Source: Chitinophagales bacterium (GTDB lineage: Bacteria > Bacteroidota > Bacteroidia > Chitinophagales > JADIYW01). Taken from it: a stretch of DNA of 6,843 nt. The first letter of the stretch is position 1; every line of letters starts with the position of its first letter. A model generated the notes under the pieces. It was not told the DNA's origin. It made no database searches and saw only the letters and a program-made list of their open reading frames with translations. A program made the translations under genes and the position numbers. Location of the stretch: assembly GCA_020848315.1 (NCBI GenBank), contig JADLAH010000067.1, positions 1 to 6,843 of the forward strand, read 5' to 3'. Below, piece after piece: positions 1 to 6,843 of this stretch.

Positions 1-92
1 AAATCGAGAAACATAGTATAAAAGTAGTAAGTAGCGGGTATAAGTACGCAATATTCAATGATTATTTTTTACTTTTAGAGAAAGCATCCAAC
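1..92. other. AT-rich leader upstream of the DinB-like gene
   Basis: No gene, RNA or convincing promoter is recognised here. Two plus-strand frames close early (stops at 14-16 and 19-21). The third is in phase with the DinB-like gene and stays open to the window edge, but has no usual start codon. A TACTTTTA at 70-77 matches the Bacteroidota -7 box in 7 of 8 consensus-compatible positions, with no TTTG at the expected spacing. It is most likely intergenic leader. Confidence 0.5.
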
Positions 93-617
93 ATGAGCAA
101 GGCATTAGCGGAAAAATACAAAGAAATCGAGGCTGTGAAAAATCTGTTTCTGGAAAAATCGGCCCGACTGACGACGGAACAACTGAACAAGCGTCCTTCA
201 GACGGCGGCTGGAGCGTGGGACAAGTATTGTATCATTGCGCCTTTGCGGAAAGCGGAACCATTCTTGTCATCCATAAAAATCTGGCGGAAAATAAAGTGC
301 GGTTGAAGCGCGACCTCGGCAGTGTATTCCGGAATCTGTTGCTGGTAATGTTTCTGAAATCACCGTTAAAGTTTAAAGCGCCCAAAGTAGTGAGCAAGGT
401 TCCTGACAGCATCAGCATGGAGGAAATCCGGCAATTCTATGATAAAAACAGCTCGGACTATCATACAATACTGAATGAACTACCGGCAGAACTGGAAGAT
501 AAATACATTTTTAAGCATCCTATGTCGGGACTCTTTACGATAGAACAAACATTGCGTTTCACGAAGGAACATTATCTGCACCACGAGCGGCAACTGGACG
601 CGTTGTTAGGAAAATAA
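93..617 (+). CDS. DinB-like (DinB_2 superfamily) putative metalloprotein
   Basis: A 174-residue protein of the size usual for the DinB/YfiT-like four-helix-bundle superfamily. The family signature is visible: '[22 protein letters not shown]' spans about residues 27-48, with W40 and H48. A second histidine cluster near the C-terminus (H160, H163, H164 in '[10 protein letters not shown]') would complete the usual three-histidine metal site, most likely H48/H160/H164. Family members are soluble cytoplasmic proteins. Some are thiol-dependent transferases or hydrolases, but most have no known reaction, so none is assigned. The ATG at 93 is chosen because the signature then lies at the usual distance from the N-terminus, and a weak purine stretch (AGAGAAAG) lies about 8 bases upstream. 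The frame is open back to position 3 without an ATG, GTG or TTG, so a longer protein starting outside the window cannot be fully excluded. The gene ends tail to tail with the glycosyltransferase, overlapping it by 12 bp. The family call is firm and the function is unknown. Confidence 0.85.
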   Translation: MSKALAEKYKEIEAVKNLFLEKSARLTTEQLNKRPSDGGWSVGQVLYHCAFAESGTILVIHKNLAENKVRLKRDLGSVFRNLLLVMFLKSPLKFKAPKVVSKVPDSISMEEIRQFYDKNSSDYHTILNELPAELEDKYIFKHPMSGLFTIEQTLRFTKEHYLHHERQLDALLGK

Positions 618-1322
618 GTTATACCGGATAATGCAATACAGCGCGCGAAAGGCATCTTTCATCCCGATTTTTTTGCCTTCCTCGTAGGTTCTGCCGTAAT
701 AGGAAATGCCTACTTCATAAATTCTGACTTTCGGAATTTTGGCAATCTTGGCGGTCACCTCCGGCTCGAATCCAAAGCGGTTTTCTTTCAGCGTTATACC
801 CTGAATAATCTCGCGACGGAACATTTTGTAACAGGTTTCCATATCCGTCAGATTGAGATTGGTAAACATATTGGAGGCGAAAGTCAGCATTTTATTGCCG
901 ATGGTATGCCAGAAAAACAAGATGCGATGCGGTCTGCCACCCATGAAACGGGAGCCATACACCACATCCGCGAAACCATCTAAAATCGGCTTCATCAGGA
1001 TATTGAATTCATTCGGATCATATTCCAGATCAGCGTCCTGCACAATCACGAAATCTCCCGTAGCACTCTGTATGCCGGTGCGAAGTGCCGCTCCTTTTCC
1101 TTTGTTCACTTCATGCTTTTTATACACGATATTCATCTCCGGATGCTGCTCCTGAAACTCGCGCACGCGACGCTCTGTATTGTCTGCAGAACAATCATTC
1201 ACAACGATAATCTCTTTCTGTGTACCACCCATCAGTTCCACCTCTCCTATTTTCTGCAGGATGCGCTGTATGGTGTTTTCTTCGTTGTACGCAGGTACGA
1301 TGACAGATAAGGTATGTGGCAT
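606..1322 (-). CDS. Family 2 glycosyltransferase, dolichyl-phosphate mannose synthase-like (DPM1-type)
   Basis: A 238-residue GT-A fold glycosyltransferase that would move a sugar from a nucleotide-sugar donor, probably to a polyprenyl phosphate or another membrane-associated acceptor at the inner face of the cytoplasmic membrane. Visible motifs in order: VPAYNEE (9-15), VNDCSADNT (41-49), [10 protein letters not shown] (74-83), the metal/nucleotide motif QDADLEYDP (95-103, D96 and D98), GSRF (123-126), [11 protein letters not shown] (159-169), GFEPEV (184-189) and [13 protein letters not shown] (207-219). The last three are typical of bacterial DPM1-like enzymes. The protein ends soon after the catalytic domain and lacks the C-terminal membrane helices found in some relatives. 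The ATG at 1322 is preferred over an in-frame TTG at 1334, since the first strand ([12 protein letters not shown]) starts at once. No Shine-Dalgarno is seen. It lies 51 bp downstream of the SDR gene on the same strand, so co-transcription is likely. The family is certain; donor and acceptor are not known. Confidence 0.92.
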   Translation of the reverse strand: MPHTLSVIVPAYNEENTIQRILQKIGEVELMGGTQKEIIVVNDCSADNTERRVREFQEQHPEMNIVYKKHEVNKGKGAALRTGIQSATGDFVIVQDADLEYDPNEFNILMKPILDGFADVVYGSRFMGGRPHRILFFWHTIGNKMLTFASNMFTNLNLTDMETCYKMFRREIIQGITLKENRFGFEPEVTAKIAKIPKVRIYEVGISYYGRTYEEGKKIGMKDAFRALYCIIRYNLFS

Positions 1323-1373
1323 AAGTATGAGCAAAAATAAGGTTTTTACTGAATTATAATAAATGTTTGCAGC

Positions 1374-2360
1374 TTATATCCCGTTTTGACGCACCCAAGC
1401 CGCAATGCGTTGCATCGACTGTGCATAGGTAACAGCAGAAGTCCAGCCCAATTCCGTTCTCGCTTTCTTAGTGGATACGGTTCTGTCCCGTCCGGTAGCC
1501 TTTGTGGATTTCTTGGCAAACGGCGGTCTTTTTCCCAATAATGGAAAAATGATTTCGGCCACTGCCGCTACACGATATACCAGCCAGAATGGCAAGGAGG
1601 CAGTTACCTTTTTATTCTTCCACGCGGCCAGATCATTCAGATAGGTTTTCCAGTCGACATTCCAGTCATCCATGAAGAAATAAATCTGATTGCGGGCAAT
1701 TTCTTTGGTGATGCATAAATAAATACCATTCGCCAGATTTTCTGCGTCCAGCAAACAAGCGGGATGTTTGCCACCATCTATCAGCTTCAGTCCAACCGGA
1801 GTATCCAGTCTTCGCAGCGGCTCCGTCACCCACACCGCACCTTCGCCAATTACCGCTGTCGGGCGGATAATCGTGTAGTATATATTGTGCTGTTTGCAAA
1901 AATCTATCACCAGTTTTTCCGTATCAATTTTGGCATCATCATACAATACACCGGTACGCACCAGCGGCGTCGTTTCATCCGGAATAATTTCACTTCTGTC
2001 TATGCCCGACGCCACGCCCACTGAACTGATATAGATAAAATGTTTCACCTGATGCTTTTGAGCATCTTTCAGCAGTGTGTGCGTCGCATCGTAATGCGTG
2101 GAGTAGAATTCTTCTCTGGTGCCGAAATCCAATACACGGGCTGCAGTATGTACCACCACCTCGCAGCCTGCCGTAATATCCTGCACTGCTTTGGCATCAC
2201 AGATATCAGCCTGCCACATTTCAATGCCTTTGGTTGTATATGCTTCCACCGAACGATTGGAAAAATAATGTCCCCGTATCTGAAAGTTTCCTTTCTCGAG
2301 CAATACCCGCATCAGGTAGTTGCCAATCAATCCGGTGATTCCGGTAATCAGAATTTTCAT
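1374..2360 (-). CDS. NAD(P)-dependent epimerase/dehydratase-like extended SDR (3-beta-HSD-like)
   Basis: A 328-residue extended short-chain dehydrogenase/reductase. The Rossmann nucleotide-binding motif TGITGLIG (6-13) sits at the extreme N-terminus. It is followed by the D52-containing 'ADICD', HTAA (71-74), ISSVG (111-115, with the likely catalytic serine), the catalytic pair Y140-x3-K144 in YDDAK, and RPTAVIGEG (166-174). The C-terminal half is the variable substrate-binding part. Its ending, 'RTVSTKKARTELGWTSAVTYAQSMQRI', is the 'KA...LGW.P' ending common in nucleotide-sugar epimerases and 3-beta-hydroxysteroid-dehydrogenase-like proteins. The reaction is probably NAD(P)-dependent oxidation/reduction or epimerisation of a sugar nucleotide, sterol-like or isoprenoid compound; the substrate cannot be read. 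The ATG at 2360 is chosen over an in-frame ATG at 2432, because the Rossmann strand begins directly after it and an AAAGGAG lies one base upstream. The gene is followed by the glycosyltransferase on the same strand. Confidence 0.88.
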   Translation of the reverse strand: MKILITGITGLIGNYLMRVLLEKGNFQIRGHYFSNRSVEAYTTKGIEMWQADICDAKAVQDITAGCEVVVHTAARVLDFGTREEFYSTHYDATHTLLKDAQKHQVKHFIYISSVGVASGIDRSEIIPDETTPLVRTGVLYDDAKIDTEKLVIDFCKQHNIYYTIIRPTAVIGEGAVWVTEPLRRLDTPVGLKLIDGGKHPACLLDAENLANGIYLCITKEIARNQIYFFMDDWNVDWKTYLNDLAAWKNKKVTASLPFWLVYRVAAVAEIIFPLLGKRPPFAKKSTKATGRDRTVSTKKARTELGWTSAVTYAQSMQRIAAWVRQNGI

Positions 2361-2398
2361 ACTCCTTTTGTTTGTGCCGAATAATCGGATGATTACAT

Positions 2399-2406
2399 CA
2401 AAAATA
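2399..2406 (-). promoter_or_regulatory. Possible Bacteroidota -7 promoter box for the SDR gene
   Basis: On the minus strand these bases read TATTTTTG, a full match to the Bacteroidota -7 consensus TAnnTTTG. Transcription starting just downstream would give a leader of about 30 bases before the ATG at 2360. The expected -33 TTTG/TTG element is not present about 20 bases upstream, where the sequence is GC-rich, and short T-rich matches are common by chance. The position between the upstream gene's terminator and the start is sensible, but this is only a weak prediction. Confidence 0.3.
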
Positions 2407-2444
2407 ATAAAAAGAAACGGGCTTACCGGCATGCGGTATCACAT

Positions 2445-2476
2445 AAGAAATGGACGACCTGAGTCGTCCATTTCTT
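2445..2476 (-). terminator. Rho-independent-type hairpin ending the TonB receptor transcript
   Basis: A perfect 14-bp inverted repeat: AAGAAATGGACGAC (2445-2458) pairs with GTCGTCCATTTCTT (2463-2476) around a 4-base loop (2459-2462). Read on the minus strand it begins 11 bases after the stop codon of the TonB-dependent receptor. The 3' arm ends in TTTCTT and the 5' arm begins AAGAAA, so the U-rich run forms part of the stem rather than following it. No long T tract follows the stem. No plus-strand gene ends nearby, so the receptor gene is the natural user. It separates the hydrolase/receptor unit from the SDR/glycosyltransferase unit. Confidence 0.8.
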
Positions 2477-2487
2477 GTATCTGTATC

Positions 2488-5322
2488 TTATTTCTTGCGT
2501 TTCAACCAGCGGTCACTTTCAGGATCTTTGCGTTCCAGGTCAAACAGCATGGAAGCATACACCAAACCTCCTATCATCGGGGATCCGTATGCCTGAATAT
2601 GTCTGTTGTTGTATATATTGGAACCGCCGACCTGCAATGTAAACCATCGCGGGAATTCATAGGAAACCTGCATATCCATCGTGTGATAGCTTGGCACCAG
2701 TCCATCGCCGAAGGTGCTTTCCCACTGGTATTTGCTCACCCATTTAAAATTGACACCAAAGCCCAGCCCTTTCCAGATGCGCTGTGCAGAAACACCCAGA
2801 TTGAATTTGTGATTCGGCGTATTGAAGCCCGGAATAATTGGATCGGTAAGTCCTTTGGTATTCAGGTCTGCATACGTGTAATTAAAAGTACCTACCAAAC
2901 TTTTCCAGATATAGTAATTGAGCCCGATGGAAGCACCGAAGGCATCCACTTTCTGCTGTGCATTCACCGGCATCTGAATGAGGTTATACGCACCTGTAAG
3001 CATTGCATCAGAGCCACTTTCACTACCCACTTCGATCTCCTTGTTATTCGGCACATAATAACGGATATCTCCGATAAAATTGAAATAGCGGTTAAAATAG
3101 GCCGAGATATCGACGTATAGTTTGCGTGCAAATACACCGCGGTAACCGAGTTCAAAAGAGTTCACCTGTTCCGGCTTGAGCGGTTTCATATCGAGCGGCT
3201 TCAGAATGGTAGGATCCACTTCATAGGTGCTGGCATATTTTTCTCTGAAGTCCAGGACCGACTGATAATCATACCCCTGCGCTCCGTTTAGATTTCCAAT
3301 CAACTTAATAGCGCCCAAATCGAGGTTGATATATTGATTCTGTAGCGTCGGCGTGCGGAAGGCCTGCTGATAGGAGAAACGGAAAGTATGTGATTTATAG
3401 TTACCAATCACAGAAATTCTCGGAGAAAACTGCACTTTGAAATTCTCCGATTTATCTACTCGGGCGGAGCCGATTAACTTAAGGTGCTTCTTGAATAAGT
3501 CGACTGTAATCTGTGTAAAACCGCCCACTTCCCAGGTATTCAGATTGATGAATTTAGCATCGAGATCCGGAGAACCGTCCGGCAATGTATCCGCTCTGTT
3601 CACCAGCGTATCATAAAAAATGGAACCAAAAGAACGCGGTATGTACATACGGAAGGAAGCACCTGATATCCAGTTGATGTCATGTTTGAATGTATGGCTA
3701 TAGCTTGCTTCCGCGTGATGGAGCGAGGATTTATCCTGGAATCGGGCGCCGGTATTCAGGTTGGCATCCGCGATGATAAGGCTGTATGCGGAATCAAAAG
3801 ATGCTGTACCCGGTTGCAGATAAGCGCCATTGAAGGCTTGCTCGAGCGCATAGGCTCTACTGATCTGCACTTCCTCTTCACTCGGATCGTCTTTGAAGTT
3901 ATCGTTGTACTCCGATAGTTTAGAGAAATAGGAAGAGATGAAATTCGACACATATCTCGTGATACCGATTTTAGATAAGTTGATAGCACCGAATACCATA
4001 TCATACGACTTTCCGGCATTCTCCAGCGTGGTATAATATTTTGCGGAAAAGCCTTTGTAATCGAGTTGTACCTTATGTTGCTGAAACAGGATATTTTTGA
4101 TATTATAGCGGTTTGCACCCTGATAGACAGCCGTACCTCTGCCGAATTTATAGAGATATTCTATCTGCATATCTTTTATAGGTCTCGCATACAAGCCCAC
4201 ACTGGCTTTTATACTTTCGGTATTACCGTCATTGAGATCTTTCTCTCTGTAACCCGGCGCTTTTATATTAATGATTCCCGGAAAAGCTACAGGGAAAAAA
4301 TCGAGATACGCGTTCAACGCTCTGAACTGACGGGCAATGGCAGTATCTTCGCTGAATTGCAGTTTCTGCACTACGGTACTGACATTCACATCCGCACTGA
4401 CATCGCCGTAAGTATTGGCTTCACTGTCGTCAGCCACCCAATCTCTGGCGCGGAAATAACTGCCTGTTACTTTAAATCCAAAAACATCGCGGCCGTATTT
4501 TTTCTTTCCGAAGGCATTGGCATATCGCACTTGGGCATCCACCATTTCGCGGTTTCCGCCTTTCATTTTCACCTGCAGATTTTTGTAATCAAACGGATTT
4601 TTCGTCTGCATGCTCACCACCCCCTGAAAGGCATTGGCACCATACAGGGCGGATGCCGCACCGGAAATCACCTCCACACTTTCGAGATCCAGATCATTGG
4701 CACCGACGAGATTGCCCACGGGAAAATTGAGTCCCGGAGCCTGATTGTCGATACCATCAATGAACTGTACCACACGAACCGGCGCCGTGGTGTTAAAACC
4801 ACGGGTATTGAACACCTGAAAACCCATACTGGATGTGGTGATATCCACTTCCTTCATATTCCCGAGACTTTGATAGAAATTCCCGGAAGCAGAGAACTGA
4901 ATCTGTTTGGCATTCAGCTTCTGAATAGACGACGGAGATGTCTGAATCCGTTCACTCAGGCGGGAAGCCGAAATTACGATATCGTCGCTCACCTTTATCT
5001 CCTGCGCTTCCATCACTACGACAATATCTGACGTAGTATTGCTGACTGCAATTTCCTGTGTGGCAAATCCAAGATAGGATATCTCGAGTGTAAGAGGCAA
5101 AGCTATATCCGCCTTGATTTCAAACTTACCATCCATATCCGTCACGCTGCCGAAGTTGGTTCCTTTTATCTGAACATTGGCGCCTATCAGTGCTTCCTTT
5201 GTATTCTTATCTTTTACATTTCCTTTGAGGATTATTTCCTGCGCCATGGCAGGCAAAGCGAAGAACAGGCAAATGTATAGCGCAAATAATCTGATACAAT
5301 TATTATAAGATTGCATGTACAT
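2488..5322 (-). CDS. TonB-dependent outer-membrane receptor with N-terminal carboxypeptidase-regulatory-like domain
   Basis: A complete 944-residue outer-membrane active transporter, expected to import a ligand using energy from TonB/ExbBD. A signal peptide is clear: a hydrophobic stretch at about 10-24 and a signal peptidase I site AMA|QE after residue 27. Residues about 30-105 form a carboxypeptidase-D-regulatory-like beta-sandwich (LKGNVKDKNTKEALIGANV, then GSVTDMDGKFEI), common in Bacteroidota receptors. A probable TonB-box/linker (DDIVISASR, 113-121) precedes the plug at about 122-242, with FNTRGFN (171-177), VVQFIDGI (184-191), LESVEVISGAASALYG (213-228) and FQGVVSMQTK (232-241). The rest is the beta-barrel, including the typical stretches RVDKSENFKVQFSPRIS (621-637) and YQQAFRTPTLQNQY (651-664). 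The last barrel strand seems to end near F927, followed by a basic tail (ERKDPESDRWLKRKK). The start is ATG at 5322 or 5316; no Shine-Dalgarno, only an A-rich leader. It lies 25 bp after the secreted hydrolase and no SusD-like partner is in view. The ligand is unknown. Confidence 0.94.
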   Translation of the reverse strand: MYMQSYNNCIRLFALYICLFFALPAMAQEIILKGNVKDKNTKEALIGANVQIKGTNFGSVTDMDGKFEIKADIALPLTLEISYLGFATQEIAVSNTTSDIVVVMEAQEIKVSDDIVISASRLSERIQTSPSSIQKLNAKQIQFSASGNFYQSLGNMKEVDITTSSMGFQVFNTRGFNTTAPVRVVQFIDGIDNQAPGLNFPVGNLVGANDLDLESVEVISGAASALYGANAFQGVVSMQTKNPFDYKNLQVKMKGGNREMVDAQVRYANAFGKKKYGRDVFGFKVTGSYFRARDWVADDSEANTYGDVSADVNVSTVVQKLQFSEDTAIARQFRALNAYLDFFPVAFPGIINIKAPGYREKDLNDGNTESIKASVGLYARPIKDMQIEYLYKFGRGTAVYQGANRYNIKNILFQQHKVQLDYKGFSAKYYTTLENAGKSYDMVFGAINLSKIGITRYVSNFISSYFSKLSEYNDNFKDDPSEEEVQISRAYALEQAFNGAYLQPGTASFDSAYSLIIADANLNTGARFQDKSSLHHAEASYSHTFKHDINWISGASFRMYIPRSFGSIFYDTLVNRADTLPDGSPDLDAKFINLNTWEVGGFTQITVDLFKKHLKLIGSARVDKSENFKVQFSPRISVIGNYKSHTFRFSYQQAFRTPTLQNQYINLDLGAIKLIGNLNGAQGYDYQSVLDFREKYASTYEVDPTILKPLDMKPLKPEQVNSFELGYRGVFARKLYVDISAYFNRYFNFIGDIRYYVPNNKEIEVGSESGSDAMLTGAYNLIQMPVNAQQKVDAFGASIGLNYYIWKSLVGTFNYTYADLNTKGLTDPIIPGFNTPNHKFNLGVSAQRIWKGLGFGVNFKWVSKYQWESTFGDGLVPSYHTMDMQVSYEFPRWFTLQVGGSNIYNNRHIQAYGSPMIGGLVYASMLFDLERKDPESDRWLKRKK

Positions 5323-5347
5323 GGGTTTTATAGTGAATGGTCTTTAT

Positions 5348-6843
5348 TTATTGAATGGTAAATGTTTTGGTGAGTCGCTGATCTTCCTGACGGATATCCA
5401 CCACTTCCAGGAAGTAGTTTCCTTTTGGCAGATGAGACACATTAAACAATTCCTGTTCGGTTATTTCTTTAACGAATACTTTTTCGCCGATGGTATTGTA
5501 GATCGTTGCAATGTAATTACCGTTTCTGTTGATAAACAGCGAAAACTTGCCATCGCCCGGATTCGGGAAGAGATTCATATCCCAATCTATCACCGTTTTC
5601 TGCGGACGCTGAATAGCCGTTACAACGGAGGAATTTCCAAAGACCGGCAATTCGATATGCGTTGGATACTGATCCGAGAAAGCGACGCGCTGCACAGAAA
5701 CACGCGGCGCATATTCCACACCATTGTATATATAGGTGCGTCCATCCGCCGGTTTTCTGCGGAAGAACTCATTGGGCATAATCGGCACATTGGCATTCAC
5801 CTGGAAGCGCGGATAATTACTACTGGAAATGAGCACTTTAATTTTGTGTCCCTGCGCGAATGTGTAGGCAATCGGATAGCACTGGAAATAATATTCGTAC
5901 AATTTTCCAATATCGATATTGGTAAACGGCGCGTTGTCATTTTCCTGTCCGAGGGCGAGTGACTTGGCATATTCTCGGGCACGGGCATTCACTGCACCTT
6001 CTACCACAAAATATTCCTTACCGTCCGGATATACATCGATGATACGCACGTAGAAGTCACAGTCGGTCGGACCGGAAGGTGTATTACCAGGATTGGATTT
6101 CGCGTACAGTTTCACCTTAGGGAATCCGATGACCGACAGGGAGTCCGGCAGCACGTCTGTTTCATATTTCAGCACACCTTCTCTGTTCATGGTATATTTG
6201 GCGAAATTGGAATCTGCCAGGTTCATCTGCCCCTGCGATTCGCGGTCACCCTGCGGTGTCATTTCCAGCATGTTTCCACCACCTACAGTGATGATAGGAT
6301 TATCCGGATCATGTACATAGGTACCGTATCCTTCGTCTGAAGTCGGTGCGGTGAAATTCAGTTTGCCATTATTGTGCAGGTACATTTTTTTCCAACTCAC
6401 ATTGCTAATCGGGAAAGTATCTGCTGACATCCAATAGTTACCGGCATAAGACACATTGCCGCTGTCGTCAGAAGCACCGACTACATAGAAACGCACCGCC
6501 GGAATCTGTTTGAAATCGGTTACCGGAATACTGTCAATTCTGGTGCCGCCACCGAAGCCTTCCAGCATAGGCTGATCGAACTTAGGTACATCGATATTGA
6601 ATGGAATAACGAGGTTTCTGTCGAGGCGGATTTCCACAGGCACCTGTTTCAAACCATCTGCTCCTAAAATAAAGTTGAGCAGATCGACAAATTTTATTTT
6701 GTAATCCTTGGCAGGAAAACGCACTTCTATCTGCGGCAGTGTAGGAATCGGCTTCTGCCATGTATTTTGTTTCGGAATCAGAATTTTTGGTTCTCCTGTT
6801 TTGTTATAGCCATTGTAATTAAGGTTATAGCGGAACCATCCAA
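5348..6843 (-). CDS. CocE/NonD-type (X-Pro dipeptidyl-peptidase-like) hydrolase, C-terminal part, with T9SS sorting domain (5'-truncated by window edge)
   Basis: The last 497 residues of a larger protein. The frame runs open to the window edge, and an in-frame GTG at 6724 is internal. The first ~115 residues include the end of the hydrolase core ('FVDLLNFILGADG' resembles the 'FFDYWLKG' helix that follows the catalytic histidine). Next comes the PepX_C-type jelly-roll domain, about 115-404 of the fragment: AVRFYVVGASD, NYWMSADTFP, KKMYLHNNGKLN, DFYVRIIDVYPDGKEYFVVEG, GHKIKVLISSSNYPRFQVN and the closing SVQRVAFSDQYPTHIELPV. Residues about 423-497 are a type A T9SS sorting domain (NLFPNPGDGKFSL, LPKGNYFLEV, KTFTIQ), so the protein should be exported through the type IX system and released or surface-anchored. 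Members hydrolyse esters or cleave X-Pro peptides; the Ser/Asp/His triad is expected beyond the window, so activity cannot be judged. It ends 25 bp before the TonB receptor, so the two are probably co-transcribed. Confidence 0.9.
   Translation of the reverse strand, partial: GWFRYNLNYNGYNKTGEPKILIPKQNTWQKPIPTLPQIEVRFPAKDYKIKFVDLLNFILGADGLKQVPVEIRLDRNLVIPFNIDVPKFDQPMLEGFGGGTRIDSIPVTDFKQIPAVRFYVVGASDDSGNVSYAGNYWMSADTFPISNVSWKKMYLHNNGKLNFTAPTSDEGYGTYVHDPDNPIITVGGGNMLEMTPQGDRESQGQMNLADSNFAKYTMNREGVLKYETDVLPDSLSVIGFPKVKLYAKSNPGNTPSGPTDCDFYVRIIDVYPDGKEYFVVEGAVNARAREYAKSLALGQENDNAPFTNIDIGKLYEYYFQCYPIAYTFAQGHKIKVLISSSNYPRFQVNANVPIMPNEFFRRKPADGRTYIYNGVEYAPRVSVQRVAFSDQYPTHIELPVFGNSSVVTAIQRPQKTVIDWDMNLFPNPGDGKFSLFINRNGNYIATIYNTIGEKVFVKEITEQELFNVSHLPKGNYFLEVVDIRQEDQRLTKTFTIQ

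Noticed and set aside
1323..1334. TTG start for the glycosyltransferase at 1334
   Set aside because: An ATG four codons later places the N-terminus where the family usually starts, and TTG is the rarer start.
1332..1339. TATTTTTG on the minus strand before the glycosyltransferase, matching the -7 promoter consensus
   Set aside because: It ends only 9 bases before the ATG, leaving almost no leader, and has no -33 element; it is probably a chance match in an AT-rich 51 bp gap.
2361..2432. Longer SDR form starting at an in-frame ATG at 2432, with a hydrophobic N-terminal stretch
   Set aside because: The Rossmann strand starts right after the ATG at 2360. The extra 24 residues would cover the possible -7 box and begin only 13 bases after the terminator hairpin. 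A membrane-anchored form is possible but less likely.
2320..3120. 266-codon open frame on the plus strand
   Set aside because: It is antisense to the 3' end of the receptor gene, the terminator and the start of the SDR gene. It has no domain signature and crosses a clear intergenic region.
4066..5031. 321-codon open frame on the plus strand
   Set aside because: It lies wholly antisense to the TonB receptor, whose plug and barrel motifs are unmistakable. The translation has no recognisable domain and is rich in His, Ile and Arg, as expected from a mirror frame.
5315..5962. 215-codon open frame on the plus strand
   Set aside because: It is antisense to the T9SS tail and PepX_C domain of the hydrolase; the translation resembles no family.
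6722..6724. GTG as the true start of the hydrolase
   Set aside because: The frame continues without a stop to the window edge, and a start here would leave out the whole catalytic core of the family.
1..6843. tRNA, rRNA, CRISPR arrays, insertion sequences, long direct repeats
   Set aside because: I looked for these on both strands and saw none; almost all of the window is taken up by the five protein genes.

Overview
The window looks like an ordinary chromosomal stretch from a member of the Bacteroidota. Three things point there. One is an outer-membrane receptor that starts with a carboxypeptidase-regulatory-like domain before its TonB plug. Another is a secreted hydrolase ending in a type IX secretion (T9SS) sorting domain. 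The third is the lack of Shine-Dalgarno sequences before most starts, with A/T-rich leaders instead. The genus cannot be fixed from this sequence.

Layout from left to right. Positions 1-92 are AT-rich and hold no recognisable gene, although the frame of the first gene stays open to the window edge. A DinB-like putative metalloprotein gene (93-617, +) is the only plus-strand gene. It runs tail to tail into a family 2 glycosyltransferase (606-1322, -), and the two coding regions overlap by 12 bp. Upstream of the glycosyltransferase on the same strand is an NAD(P)-dependent extended SDR / epimerase-like gene (1374-2360, -), 51 bp away. A 127 bp gap follows. It contains a strong 14-bp-stem hairpin (2445-2476), read as the terminator of the next gene, and a possible Bacteroidota-type -7 promoter box for the SDR gene. 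Next is a full-length 944-residue TonB-dependent receptor (2488-5322, -). Only 25 bp beyond it is the 3' part of a CocE/NonD-type (X-Pro dipeptidyl-peptidase C-terminal domain) hydrolase with a T9SS tail (5348 to the window edge, -). Its N-terminus and catalytic core lie outside the window.

The minus strand therefore seems to carry two transcription units. The first is hydrolase then TonB receptor, ended by the hairpin. The second is SDR then glycosyltransferase. The hydrolase/receptor pair suggests that a secreted or cell-surface enzyme cleaves an ester or peptide substrate and that the receptor imports the product or a related nutrient. This is inference from adjacency, since no ligand or substrate can be read from the sequence. 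The SDR/glycosyltransferase pair is compatible with a role in lipid-linked sugar or envelope metabolism, but the pairing alone does not prove a pathway. I found no RNA genes, CRISPR arrays, mobile elements or clear sign of a novel system.
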